Position numbers and translations under genes: made by a program. The notes beneath the pieces were generated by a model. That model saw nothing but the letters and a program-made list of their open reading frames with translations, searched no databases and was not told the DNA's origin. Below, piece by piece: positions 35,801 through 44,388 of a DNA stretch of 64,000 nucleotides (position 1 is the first letter of the stretch; each line of letters begins with the position of its first letter). This DNA is from Fulvivirga sp. (GTDB lineage: Bacteria; Bacteroidota; Bacteroidia; Cytophagales; Cyclobacteriaceae). The DNA lies in NCBI GenBank assembly GCA_028280565.1, contig JANQLQ010000198.1:1-64000 (forward strand), given 5' to 3'.

Positions 35801-36015
35801 GTGTTTCGTATACTTTGCCCAACTCAATTATGGAAAAATTGCCCATCCGCGATCTTACCATTGGCTTTCTCGGGCGTAACCTAGCCATCATACATTCAGA
35901 TCTTCCCTATTTGGATCCGCAGGTGGTTACAGGTACTGGCAATGCTCAAGGCCTGGAAAATGCACAGGTCCCTTCGACCAAATCATTGGGCTTTAATGTA
36001 AGTTTCAAACTGTAA
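32818..36015 (+). CDS. SusC/RagA TonB-dependent importer, locus 1
   Basis: A 1065-aa outer-membrane protein of the SusC family, the transport barrel for nutrients captured with SusD. Signal peptide MKKLILSLVVVLFAIGQ..., CarboxypepD_reg-like domain (ISGKVTSLEDGSPLPGVNVV; about residues 24-100), TonB-box/plug region (QLSEVVVTALG; SLQGQVAGVQI; FVVDGMPINND; SISVLKGAAATALYGTRGSN), and the barrel. The N-terminus is strongly similar to SusC of locus 2, suggesting duplication. It is followed after 7 bases by its SusD. The substrate is unknown, since no degradative enzyme lies in the locus. Confidence 0.95.
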   Translation: MKKLILSLVVVLFAIGQNWAQERTISGKVTSLEDGSPLPGVNVVLKGTTSGSVTNVDGSYSLRVPASGGTLVFSFIGLATEEVQVGTRSTVDVKMSTDVKQLSEVVVTALGVSRDKKAVGYSVQSIEGEEIAQSAEPNIVNSLQGQVAGVQIQGTSGALGGSSRITIRGSNSFLGENQPLFVVDGMPINNDNYATNAQQRGFGDGAFDYGNAASDINPQDIESISVLKGAAATALYGTRGSNGVILITTKSGKGKKGLGVDVNSSVTFESPLALIEHQDKYGGGAIQSTPSGFTEFTEGGETFFAPAYAKDGAWGPRYDPNISVRHWDSWDPTSPNYGETRPWVAPENGYEEFFETGVTYQNSVGFSGGNDRGSFRLGYTRLDQTGILPNSELDRNIVSFNVQQNLTDKLKVFGAGSWVTQEATGRTSTGYDNRNPMQAFTQWWQPQLDLERLQNYERGDGSQYTWNPIGITKNPDGSLKSFDSSPKFFDNPYWVRNRNLQEDTRDRFFGNVGFNYEIIEGLSVAVKAMTDGFTFQAREGIEVGGVDQSDYTERTRVFRETNLEGKLLYTKDLSQDISLSAMLGGNLMQQERDYTFASVNGGLALGGFFNIENGIGNPTVTTTREERKINSVFATTSLGYASTIFVDFAVRNDWSSTLPEGDNSYIYPSVSTSFVFTELPVLQNNRIISFGKLRAGYGTAATDSDPYRLTSVYEPLSPNFGEAPRYAVPNARNNPALKPEFTKEFEVGLEMNFLNNRAGFDISYYNRVTEDQIFEVATSATTGVTSRFLNAGSMENSGFEIMLRGTPVKVGAFSWDVNVNFATYNNEVVELADGVDNILIGTTWAANLSIEKGQPYMALMGQDFQRNEAGKIIVDEEGMPLVEENRKFLGSAVADFTGGIRNTFSYKGIRASALIDFQKGGVIHSTSLQWAKYSGMLPETAEGNIREEGMIIDGVREDGTENTVAIDPQVYYQTYWDVASPNVYDADFVKLREVSVSYTLPNSIMEKLPIRDLTIGFLGRNLAIIHSDLPYLDPQVVTGTGNAQGLENAQVPSTKSLGFNVSFKL

Positions 36016-36022
36016 ATCCATT

Positions 36023-37498
36023 ATGAAGAAATACATGAATACTAATAATAAAATAGTATCAATGTTACTGGTGCTAACATTGATCGTAGTTTCTTGCACA
36101 GACGATTTCGATGAGATCAACACGGATCCTAATAACCCCACCAGTGTACCGGCTGAAAACCTTTTTACCCAGGCCCAGTTTTCGTTAGTGGATGAAATGT
36201 GGGGGAGAGCCCTGAATTTTGAATATGCCATGTTAATGGTCCAGCATTTTGCACAGGTAGAATATGCCGAGGACTCTAGGTACAATCAAAGTAATTCTAC
36301 ATTCAATACTCCTTGGGTCACTCTTTTTGCCGGGAACCAGGACACACAATCCGACGGGGGCTTGGCAAACGTCCAAGAGGCTATGGAGCTAACCATGGAA
36401 GACCCGAATATCAACGAGGCACAAAGGAATAACCGGTTGGCACAACTTGGTATTATGAGAGCTTGGACCTTTCAAATTATAACCGATGTGTGGGGAGATG
36501 TTCCCTATTCAGAAGCTTTGCAGCCCAATGAATTCCCTTTTCCAGCGTATGATCCTCAAGAAAATATCTACAGTGGATTATTAGCAGAACTGGATGAGGC
36601 TTTAGGTAGGATAAGCACCTCGGAAAGTGGATTTGCTTCGGGTGACGTACTTTTTGGTGGAGATATGGCGTCGTGGGGAAGGTTTGGCAATTCCCTGAAA
36701 TTGAGAATGGGAATGCGGATCTCGGATGTAGATGCTACGTTGGCAAGCACCGTGGTTTCCGAAGCAATGAGTTCAAGTTTGGGGCTGATCGGCAATAACG
36801 AGCAAAACGCTGTTTTTGTGTTTAACTCGGACCAAAGGCTGGCCAACCCGTTTTACGTGGATAATGTAATAAATAACCGGGACGATTTCGCCGTTTCAGA
36901 GATCTTGATATCCAGGATGGAATCGGCCAACGACCCTCGCCTGTCGGCTTATGCCTTGAGAAATACAAACGATGAGTTTGTAGGAATGCCTTATGGACTG
37001 ACGGACGCTGATGCTTTTGCATTAAATACTGTTACTTCGAGGCCGAATGGTTCTATTCGAGAGGCTACTGCACCGGCGACACTGCTGAGCTATGCCGAGG
37101 TGGAATTTCTCCGTGCTGAAGCAATACAACGTAATTTCACCACCGGGGATGCATCCCAGTCGTATGCTAACGCTATCGAAGCGTCTATGAAACAGTGGGG
37201 AATAAGTGATCAATCGGCCATTGACAGTTACCTTGCCGCGCACCCTTATGACGCTGCTAATTTCAAAGAATCCATTGGCTATGAAAAGTGGATAGCACTT
37301 TACACGCAGGGCGTTGAGGCCTGGGCGGAAAGAAGAAGGTTAGATGCCCCTTCACTGCCGGTACCGGAAGCGGCTGTATTGGATATGATCCCGGTACGTG
37401 CTTTCTATCCCGCCGTGGAGCAGGAGGCCAATGCCACTAATCTTGATGCCGTAGGTTTTAACAATCAAACCACGAAAGTTTGGTGGGATGTGTTTTGA
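36023..37498 (+). CDS. SusD/RagB-type lipoprotein, locus 1
   Basis: A 491-aa surface lipoprotein; lipobox ending at Cys25 (IVVSC). The mature part begins TDDFDEINTDPNNPT, a signature of the SusD-like_2 subgroup. It is helical and TPR-like, with motifs IMRAWTFQIITDVWGDVPYSEAL, then YAEVEFLRAEA and the terminal TTKVWWDVF. It caps the SusC barrel and binds the ligand. SusD-like_2 proteins are frequent in loci without glycosidases. A second ATG at 36035 would also keep the signal peptide. Confidence 0.93.
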   Translation: MKKYMNTNNKIVSMLLVLTLIVVSCTDDFDEINTDPNNPTSVPAENLFTQAQFSLVDEMWGRALNFEYAMLMVQHFAQVEYAEDSRYNQSNSTFNTPWVTLFAGNQDTQSDGGLANVQEAMELTMEDPNINEAQRNNRLAQLGIMRAWTFQIITDVWGDVPYSEALQPNEFPFPAYDPQENIYSGLLAELDEALGRISTSESGFASGDVLFGGDMASWGRFGNSLKLRMGMRISDVDATLASTVVSEAMSSSLGLIGNNEQNAVFVFNSDQRLANPFYVDNVINNRDDFAVSEILISRMESANDPRLSAYALRNTNDEFVGMPYGLTDADAFALNTVTSRPNGSIREATAPATLLSYAEVEFLRAEAIQRNFTTGDASQSYANAIEASMKQWGISDQSAIDSYLAAHPYDAANFKESIGYEKWIALYTQGVEAWAERRRLDAPSLPVPEAAVLDMIPVRAFYPAVEQEANATNLDAVGFNNQTTKVWWDVF

Positions 37499-37503
37499 CA
37501 AAC

Positions 37504-37520
37504 CCTATTTCAATAGGGGT
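37504..37520 (+). terminator. Short hairpin after SusD 1
   Basis: CCCTATT/AATAGGG with loop TC just after the SusD stop; no U-tract follows. It is more likely mRNA 3'-end stabilisation or partial termination than a full terminator. Confidence 0.35.
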
Positions 37521-37601
37521 GAAGGCCATAAAGAGTTGTCGGGCTGTATCCATAGTGATCGTAAACTAAGCCGGGTAACGGTCAAATAATAAAGAACAAA
37601 A

Positions 37602-37712
37602 ATGAATTTATACAAGCGTTTAGTTATGGAAATAGTCAAGAAAGGAAGCTTACCGAAAAGTCTTTTCTCCTGTAGCTACACGATCTTATACACATTGGAA
37701 ATAATTAAATAA
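37602..37712 (+). CDS. Possible 36-aa leader peptide
   Basis: ATG at 37602 opens a 36-codon frame (MNLYKRLVMEIVKKG ... TLEIIK) that stops 2 bases before the ATG of the lipoprotein gene at 37715. The proximity suggests a leader or coupled small ORF. The MNLYK start resembles the MNLYKN segment near the start of the lipoprotein at 52167. Coding status is unproven. Confidence 0.25.
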   Translation: MNLYKRLVMEIVKKGSLPKSLFSCSYTILYTLEIIK

Positions 37713-37714
37713 GA

Positions 37715-38767
37715 ATGAAATTTTCGAATAAATTTAATGTACTGAAAAGATGGACGCTGATGAGCCTGGTCCTTTTCGTCATTACTTCCTGTGATGATAA
37801 TGAAGAACAAGACTTTTTTAGTCCCGGTAGCCGCTTAGTCATCGTAGGCGCCGATGAGGTTAAAGTTGGAGATCTCGACGTTCAATACTTTGTCCAGAAT
37901 AATACCTTGGACAAGGATTATACATGGACTTTAGGCCAGCTCGCCACGCTGCAAGAAGACAGCTTTAATGACGCGTTTGCCTACCTGTCGTTTTCTGCGC
38001 TGGGTCAATTGCAACTGCAAACAAACAATGGCACAGCGACAGGCTCGAAAATCATCGAGGTGACTAGCCGGGAGGTGGGTTTCACCGTAGATTCACTTCA
38101 AACGATGGAGTCTTTGGTGAACGATACTATATCGGTCCCGCTGTCCGTATCCGGGGGATTGGGAGGTAATGTAGAAATTGCCTACACCATCTCTGGGACA
38201 TTGGACCCCTCGCAATATGATATTTTGCCCGGTTTCGAAAGCCCAATCACACTCAACCGAGACGGTGAGGCGGAAATCATGATGGTACTAAAGCCAGAAA
38301 CCAATTTAGATGCAGGCAATATCATCTTGACGATTGACAACATCACACCGACGTTGAGTGATGAGTATGTTTTGACGAGCTCTACGGAATTGCGTTCCAT
38401 TCAATACTGGATCATGAATGATTTCAAAGAAGTGTCAATAGATACGACCACGCTGGCATTAGACAGCGCGGAAGGTGTGTTTTCATACCCTATACTATTG
38501 TCTAATCCGTCAAGTTCGGAAATCGAGGTGAGTTATGAAATAACTGCCAGCGGACCTGGGGTGAGAGATGCAACAGCAACCTCTACACTGGGAACCTTGG
38601 TCTTCAGCCCGGGTGAAACTGGTAAGGACATCACATTAAGCATCGATATTTCCGCATTTGCTTCTGATCAAGCCATAACGATAAGCATAACAGGCATTAC
38701 TGGTCCTGATGCTGAGGCAAGGCTTTCTGAAAGAATAGAGAAGGTTATTGAAATTGATGTGAACTAA
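37715..38767 (+). CDS. Surface lipoprotein of SusCD locus 1 (unknown)
   Basis: A 350-aa lipoprotein with Cys26 after FVITSC. The mature part is all-beta with repeated Ig/Calx-beta-like segments (GLGGNVEIAYTISGTLDPSQ near 150; SEIEVSYEITASGPGVRD near 272; ITISITGITGPD near 327). Such proteins follow SusD in many loci and serve as surface ligand-binding proteins. The sequence gives no known family. It follows SusD by 216 bases that hold a small ORF and a weak hairpin. Confidence 0.78.
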   Translation: MKFSNKFNVLKRWTLMSLVLFVITSCDDNEEQDFFSPGSRLVIVGADEVKVGDLDVQYFVQNNTLDKDYTWTLGQLATLQEDSFNDAFAYLSFSALGQLQLQTNNGTATGSKIIEVTSREVGFTVDSLQTMESLVNDTISVPLSVSGGLGGNVEIAYTISGTLDPSQYDILPGFESPITLNRDGEAEIMMVLKPETNLDAGNIILTIDNITPTLSDEYVLTSSTELRSIQYWIMNDFKEVSIDTTTLALDSAEGVFSYPILLSNPSSSEIEVSYEITASGPGVRDATATSTLGTLVFSPGETGKDITLSIDISAFASDQAITISITGITGPDAEARLSERIEKVIEIDVN

Positions 38768-38774
38768 AATTAAA

Positions 38775-38789
38775 CGGGAATTTCTCCCG
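38775..38789 (+). terminator. Small hairpin after locus 1
   Basis: CGGGA, loop ATTTC, TCCCG, directly in front of the larger terminator hairpin at 38800. Confidence 0.3.
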
Positions 38790-38799
38790 CTAATGGAAT

Positions 38800-38860
38800 G
38801 GGCCGTGGAGTATGCCGGTATACGTTTAAACGTACCGGCCTATTGCACGGCCCTGTTTTA
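38800..38860 (+). terminator. Terminator of SusCD locus 1
   Basis: A two-tier stem: outer GGGCCGTG/CACGGCCC and inner GCCGGTATACGT/ACGTACCGGC around TTTAA, followed by TGTTTTAT. Very stable; it separates locus 1 from locus 2. Confidence 0.75.
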
Positions 38861-39344
38861 TAAGAACCCTCCCTATCTTCCCCGTTGGCACGGATACGCT
38901 TCTTCTCATGTTATATAGAGTCCATATAGCCAATTACTGGGATCAGCCTTTAACTTACTGGCAATCAAATGCCAGGTTGTTTATAGGTGTAATTTTTGAA
39001 TAGGGTCTATATACTACTTTTTGGGGTGTATTATTTGTCATATTTATCACGTAATTTTTATATTTCAATTCATTTGGAGCTTCTTGGTAAACAGGGTCTT
39101 GTTTTTGAAATGGTATTATTCCAATAATAAAATAATATTTGGTTAATAATAATTTTTAAAAACTTTTAATCTGATTATTTTAAAAAATAACATATTTAAA
39201 TCTTTATTTTTATTTAAATCTAAAATTCGGTTAAGCAAATTAATAAATATTTTTTAGGATAAAATCTTTCGAAGAAATTTTACAGTTCAATTTATATAAC
39301 CTAAATTGGGTCAATTATTAAATAATTAACCTAACCAAAACTGT
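38861..39344. other. AT-rich leader before SusC locus 2
   Basis: No gene. From about 39040 the sequence is extremely AT-rich with long T and A runs, ending in AACCTAACCAAAACTGT just before the ATG. The same leader end (AACCTAATCAAAACTGT) precedes SusC 1 at 32818, so the two loci share the 5' untranslated end. Confidence 0.5.
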
Positions 39345-42300
39345 ATGAAAAAGTTTCTACAACTAACTTTTGTTGTAGCCGTGTTTGCTATTGGGCAAAC
39401 TTTGGCTCAAGAAAAAGCGGTCACCGGAAAGGTAACGTCCATTGATGACGGAAGTCCTTTACCCGGTGTGAATGTAGTCCTCAAGGGAACAACCAACGGT
39501 ACGGTTACCGATGTAGAAGGTAACTTCTCGTTAAACGTTCCATCCACAGGAGGTGTACTCATTTTTTCCTTTATTGGTCTGACGACAGAAGAAATTGACA
39601 TCGGTAACCGATCGGTGATCGATCTTCAAATGGCTTCTGATGTGCAACAGCTTTCCGAAGTGATAGTTACTGCCCAAGGGATTGAACGTAAAAAAGAAGC
39701 TCTTGGCTTTGCGGTCAGCTCCGTCAGCTCAGATGAAGTGGCCGATAAGACCGAGGGCGACGTGGTGCGTTCTCTTAGGAGTAAAGCCTCCGGGGTACAG
39801 ATCACTCAACAAAGTGGCTTATCCGGTTCCGGGACGAATATTATTATCCGAGGGTATACTTCTTTCACAGGAGATAACCAACCTTTGTTTATCGTAGATG
39901 GGGTCCCTTTTAACACCAACACGAATTCAAGCGGGGGTGATTCAGGTGGCGGAAATGATTTTATTGACGGTACCAATAATGGGTCTTCTAGGTTTTTAGA
40001 CTTGGACCCCAACAACATCGCCGATATCAAGATCTTGAAAGGGCTGGCGGCTTCTACACTATATGGTACGCAAGGAAGGAATGGTGTGGTGCTCATTACC
40101 ACTAAGACCGGGTCTTCTGCCAAAGTCAATAAAAAAATGGACATCACCGTCACCCAATCAGTTTTTGCCAACGAGATCGCTTCCATGCCTGATTACCAAA
40201 ATTCATTCGGTAATGGTTTTGACCAAGTTTTTGGCTGGTTCTTTAGTAACTGGGGACCTAGCTTTAACGAGAATGGCCTGGCAGGATGGAGTACGGATGC
40301 CACTATTGATGAAAATGGCAACTTGCCACACCCTTACTCGCAGTACTCCAACCCAGCGCTCCGGGCGGTTTTCCCGGAATTTCAAAGGGATGGCTCGGAA
40401 GCTGATGCCGTAGTCACCCCCGGCGCCTCGCGACCCGGCGCTCCTTATGCCTGGCAGCCCTATGACAATGTAGAGTCCTTTTTTAGGACAGGTACCGTAG
40501 CCAATACGTCTGTCAATGCCAGGGGGGTAAGCGATGACGGCAATAGTAGCTTTAACCTAAACTTCGGGTATTTGAACGACGAAGGCTTCACTCCCGGCAA
40601 TGAACTAGAAAGGATCTCATTTAGCGTAGGCGGTAGAACAAGGCTAAAAAATGGTTTGTCTATCAACGGTACGATGAACCTTTCACGTACGGATTATATT
40701 TCGCCTCCTGTATCTGCCAGTGAAGGGAACGGGGCTTTTGTGCCGGATGGAGTCAACGCTACAGTACCGACTTCTTCTTCTGTCTTTGGTCATCTTTTCT
40801 TTACACCAAGAAGTATCGACCTGATGAATCTTCCATTTCAAAATCCATTGGATGGGAGCAGTGTCTACTACAGGAGTGGAAATGATATCCAGAACCCACG
40901 ATGGACAGTAGCCAATGCCTTCAATGGTCAAATTACCGACCGGGTATTCGGTACTTTAGGAGGTGGGTATGACATCAATGAAAACCTGAACGTCGCCTAT
41001 CGCTTAGGGTATGATCTCTATACGGAAAGTAACGAATCCGGTCAAAACCGGGGAGGTGTAGAGGGTCCTATCACCGGGCAGTACAGGACGTTTGATAACA
41101 TTAGCACTATCTGGGACCATACCTTGAGTTTAAATGGTAACTATGCTCTCTCAAGTACGGTGGCGTTGAACTTTAACTTAGGCGCTACCAGCCGTAGGTC
41201 TACCCTGGATAGACAAGGAGTAACCAGTACTAACCAGCTGGTATTTGGAACTTTCAGGCACTTTAACTTTACTGACCAAGCGCCTATCCAGTTTACCACT
41301 GAACAGAATATTCTCGGGTTTTTTGGCCAGGCAGAAATTGACTACAAAGGTTACCTTTTTGTTACTTTGGCAGGCCGTAACGATGCGGTATCCAACTTTT
41401 CAGAAAATAATAGGTCCCTGTTTTATCCTAGTGTGAGTACAGCGGTCATTCTTTCGGAGATCTTCCCCGGCATCACCAATCCAAACTATATTAATTTGGT
41501 CAAGTTGAGGGCTGGGTTCGGAACATCGGCAGGTTTTAGGGTTGGGTTCCCAACGGTATCCGTGGTAGATGCGGAGTCGAGAAAGTTTGTCAACTCCAGT
41601 GGAAACATTGTATCAGGGAATACTACAGGTGACCAGCTCGGGAATCCTAACTTGAAACCTGAAAGGCAAGAAGAATTCGAGATTGGGTTAGAGGCCAGGG
41701 CATGGAATAACCGGGTGAGCTTGGATATGTCATGGTACCGAAGGGCCTCTACGGACCTCATCGTACAACAACCCTTGGACCCTTCTACGGGATTTCTTTC
41801 CACATTTACCAATCTTGGCGAGGTCGTCACGCGTGGGCTGGAACTGGATCTAGGGGTAGATATATTTCAAAATACGGCTGTAACCTGGAACGCACGTTCG
41901 AATTTTACCCGCTTTAGAAGCGAAGTAACCGACCTGGGCACGGATACAGATCAAATCAATATAGCAGGCCAAGCCAGCCTTGGAAATTTTGCCGTTGAAG
42001 GTGAGCCTCTCGGGGTCATGTTGGGCAGCAGGATACTTCGCAATGACGACGGTGACAGGGTAGTGAACAGCATTGGCGATTACGTGATAGAAGAAGGTAC
42101 ATTCAAGATAGGAGACCCTATCCCTGATTTTGTTCTCAACATCAGTAACACGGTCACTTATAAAAACTTCTCCTTTTCGGCAGTGATCAATTACCAGCAG
42201 GGAGGTGATATCTACTCGAGGACAGTGTCCGCACTACTGGGGAGAGGATTGACCACGGATACTGAAGACAGGGTACAGACCTTCATTTTAGAAGGAGTGA

Positions 42301-42671
42301 AAAACATTGGCACTGCCGAGGAACCTAGTTATGTGCCCAATGACTTACAAATCAATAACTCTAGCTTTTATTTCAATAATGTCCTCTTCGGCCCGGATGA
42401 GTTAGGGGTGTTTGATGCTACGACTATCAGGCTGCAGGAGATTTCTTTGACCTACACGCTGCCGGCCTCATTACTTTCCAAGACACCGTTTGGATCCGTT
42501 AGCCTCACGGCATCTGGGTTCAACCTTTGGTTTGAAGCGGTTAACATTCCCAGCGGGACCAACTTTGATCCTAACGTAGCCGGTTTAGGTGTGGGTAACG
42601 GTCAAGGGTTTGACTACCTCAATGGGCCAAGTTCAAGGCGTTACGGGGGCACTTTAAAGCTTACTTTCTAG
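39345..42671 (+). CDS. SusC/RagA TonB-dependent importer, locus 2
   Basis: A 1108-aa SusC-family barrel. Signal peptide (MKKFLQLTFVVAVFAIGQ...), CarboxypepD_reg-like domain (VTGKVTSIDDGSPLPGVNVV), then QLSEVIVTAQGIERKK, SLRSKASGVQITQ, FIVDGVPFNTNT and IKILKGLAASTLYGTQGRN (plug), and the barrel. The first 115 residues are close to SusC 1, but the barrel is longer and diverged, so the loci probably arose by duplication and now recognise different ligands. A Gly/Ser-rich loop lies near residue 200 (SSGGDSGGGNDFIDG). SusD follows after 4 bases. Confidence 0.95.
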   Translation: MKKFLQLTFVVAVFAIGQTLAQEKAVTGKVTSIDDGSPLPGVNVVLKGTTNGTVTDVEGNFSLNVPSTGGVLIFSFIGLTTEEIDIGNRSVIDLQMASDVQQLSEVIVTAQGIERKKEALGFAVSSVSSDEVADKTEGDVVRSLRSKASGVQITQQSGLSGSGTNIIIRGYTSFTGDNQPLFIVDGVPFNTNTNSSGGDSGGGNDFIDGTNNGSSRFLDLDPNNIADIKILKGLAASTLYGTQGRNGVVLITTKTGSSAKVNKKMDITVTQSVFANEIASMPDYQNSFGNGFDQVFGWFFSNWGPSFNENGLAGWSTDATIDENGNLPHPYSQYSNPALRAVFPEFQRDGSEADAVVTPGASRPGAPYAWQPYDNVESFFRTGTVANTSVNARGVSDDGNSSFNLNFGYLNDEGFTPGNELERISFSVGGRTRLKNGLSINGTMNLSRTDYISPPVSASEGNGAFVPDGVNATVPTSSSVFGHLFFTPRSIDLMNLPFQNPLDGSSVYYRSGNDIQNPRWTVANAFNGQITDRVFGTLGGGYDINENLNVAYRLGYDLYTESNESGQNRGGVEGPITGQYRTFDNISTIWDHTLSLNGNYALSSTVALNFNLGATSRRSTLDRQGVTSTNQLVFGTFRHFNFTDQAPIQFTTEQNILGFFGQAEIDYKGYLFVTLAGRNDAVSNFSENNRSLFYPSVSTAVILSEIFPGITNPNYINLVKLRAGFGTSAGFRVGFPTVSVVDAESRKFVNSSGNIVSGNTTGDQLGNPNLKPERQEEFEIGLEARAWNNRVSLDMSWYRRASTDLIVQQPLDPSTGFLSTFTNLGEVVTRGLELDLGVDIFQNTAVTWNARSNFTRFRSEVTDLGTDTDQINIAGQASLGNFAVEGEPLGVMLGSRILRNDDGDRVVNSIGDYVIEEGTFKIGDPIPDFVLNISNTVTYKNFSFSAVINYQQGGDIYSRTVSALLGRGLTTDTEDRVQTFILEGVKNIGTAEEPSYVPNDLQINNSSFYFNNVLFGPDELGVFDATTIRLQEISLTYTLPASLLSKTPFGSVSLTASGFNLWFEAVNIPSGTNFDPNVAGLGVGNGQGFDYLNGPSSRRYGGTLKLTF

Positions 42672-42675
42672 GGTA

Positions 42676-44370
42676 ATGAATTTTATTGAAAAAAAGATGA
42701 AAAGAGTTTATAGCATATTAATGACCTTTTGCATGGGCTTTGTCTTGGTGATGAACTCATGTGAAACTACAGACTTGGACCTTACGGAAGATCCAAACGC
42801 GTTAAATCCTGGTGATGCGAGCACAAACGGTTACATTAATTCCATACAAGTGGATTTTGGCCGGCTGATCGCTTCTTTGGAAGTAGAAGCATCTGAAACG
42901 GTGCGTATTTTGAATATGGACGGTCGTGTATACCAGCAGGCTTTTTCGCCGGTCCGGTTCAATGAAGAATGGGAAGATGCTTATCAAAAAATACTCACAG
43001 ATGTGAGGAGGCTCATCCCTTTGGCAGAAGCTGAGGAGGAGTACCATCACATCGGCATGGCCCAGGTAATTGAGGCCTACGTGATCGTTACGTTGGTGGA
43101 TCTTTTTGGGGATGTACCCTACGAGCAAGCTTTTCAAGGGGCCGATAATTTTAATCCCGGGGTGGAAGGAGATGGTGGTGCTTCCGTTTATGCTGCGGCT
43201 TTGGGACTGCTGGACGATGCCATTGAGAATTTTGAAAGAGATGCCAGGACAGATCCTTCCGATGACTTGTTTTACGATGGGAATTGGGATAACTGGATCA
43301 AGGCTGCGAATTCCATCAAAATGAAGATCTATGTGACCACCCGTTTGGTGGATTCGAATGCTGCGAGCGCATTTGATGATATCGTTAATTCAGGGAATTA
43401 TATCGATGAGACCTCCGAGGATTTCCAATTTCCTTGGGGAACTTCTTTTAACAACCCTGACGCGCGTCATCCTAACTATGTTTCGGATTACACCCCTTCC
43501 GGGGCGGATACCTACATGTCCAATTGGTACATGGATTACATGCAAAGTGGTAAAATAGGGAATGGTAACGATGTTTTTGAAGCGGCTGACCCTCGAATGA
43601 AGTATTACTTCTATCGGCAGACGGATTTCGTCCCTAACAATCCTAACTTGATCGATTGTGCAGGTTCTAATCCCCCGGGTCACTATGGGGCCGATGATGC
43701 TTACTGCAGCTTAGATAACGGGTATTGGGGAAGAGACCATGGAGATGATGCCGGTATACCCCCGGATGGCCAGCTTCGTACTACTTTTGGCGTATACCCT
43801 GCGGGTGGGCGATTTGATGATAACTCGTTCGAGGTAATTGCAAGTATTAGTTTAGGTGCCGGTGGCAACGGGATCACACCTATTATGTTGGCCTCATGGA
43901 CGGATATTATGAGGGCAGAAATGGCGCTGGTAGATGGGGCTGCCGGGGAGGCCAACCTCTTGCTACAGTCAGGCATCACCAAATCTTTTGAGAAAGTAAG
44001 GCAATTTGGCACTAGGGATGCCAGCGCAGATTTTTCCACCGCCCCGTCGGTTGACCTGGATGCAGCTTACACCAGGGAAGTAGGCCAGCTTTTTGCCGCG
44101 GCCGATGCTGACGGACAAATGGATATTTTAGGCTCGGAGTACTTCGTGACCCTTTTTGGGAATGGCCTAGACGGGTTTAACTTCTACAGGAGAACGGGCC
44201 GTCCGTCTACTTTGCAGCCTAACTTGGAGCGACCTTCAGAGGTAGGAGATTTCTTTAGGTCGTTCTTATATCCCCCGGTATTCGTAGAAAGGAACGCTTC
44301 CGTTTCGCAGAAAACCAGTGTGACAGACCGCGTTTTTTGGGATCCTGGTACTACGCTTTTGGCAAATTGA
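42676..44370 (+). CDS. SusD/RagB-type lipoprotein, locus 2
   Basis: A 564-aa SusD-like_2 lipoprotein. The better start may be the ATG at 42697 (MKRVYSILMTF), which gives a normal signal peptide ending at Cys22 (VMNSC); from 42676 the signal would be seven residues longer. Mature markers: DLDLTEDPNALNPG, EAYVIVTLVDLFGDVPYEQAF, NWIKAANSIKMKIY, and the final DRVFWDPGTTLLAN. It is longer than SusD 1, with a surface insert around residues 315-365 rich in Gly, Asp and Asn. It pairs with SusC 2. Confidence 0.92.
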   Translation: MNFIEKKMKRVYSILMTFCMGFVLVMNSCETTDLDLTEDPNALNPGDASTNGYINSIQVDFGRLIASLEVEASETVRILNMDGRVYQQAFSPVRFNEEWEDAYQKILTDVRRLIPLAEAEEEYHHIGMAQVIEAYVIVTLVDLFGDVPYEQAFQGADNFNPGVEGDGGASVYAAALGLLDDAIENFERDARTDPSDDLFYDGNWDNWIKAANSIKMKIYVTTRLVDSNAASAFDDIVNSGNYIDETSEDFQFPWGTSFNNPDARHPNYVSDYTPSGADTYMSNWYMDYMQSGKIGNGNDVFEAADPRMKYYFYRQTDFVPNNPNLIDCAGSNPPGHYGADDAYCSLDNGYWGRDHGDDAGIPPDGQLRTTFGVYPAGGRFDDNSFEVIASISLGAGGNGITPIMLASWTDIMRAEMALVDGAAGEANLLLQSGITKSFEKVRQFGTRDASADFSTAPSVDLDAAYTREVGQLFAAADADGQMDILGSEYFVTLFGNGLDGFNFYRRTGRPSTLQPNLERPSEVGDFFRSFLYPPVFVERNASVSQKTSVTDRVFWDPGTTLLAN

Positions 44371-44388
44371 TGATTTAAGATTATTCCT

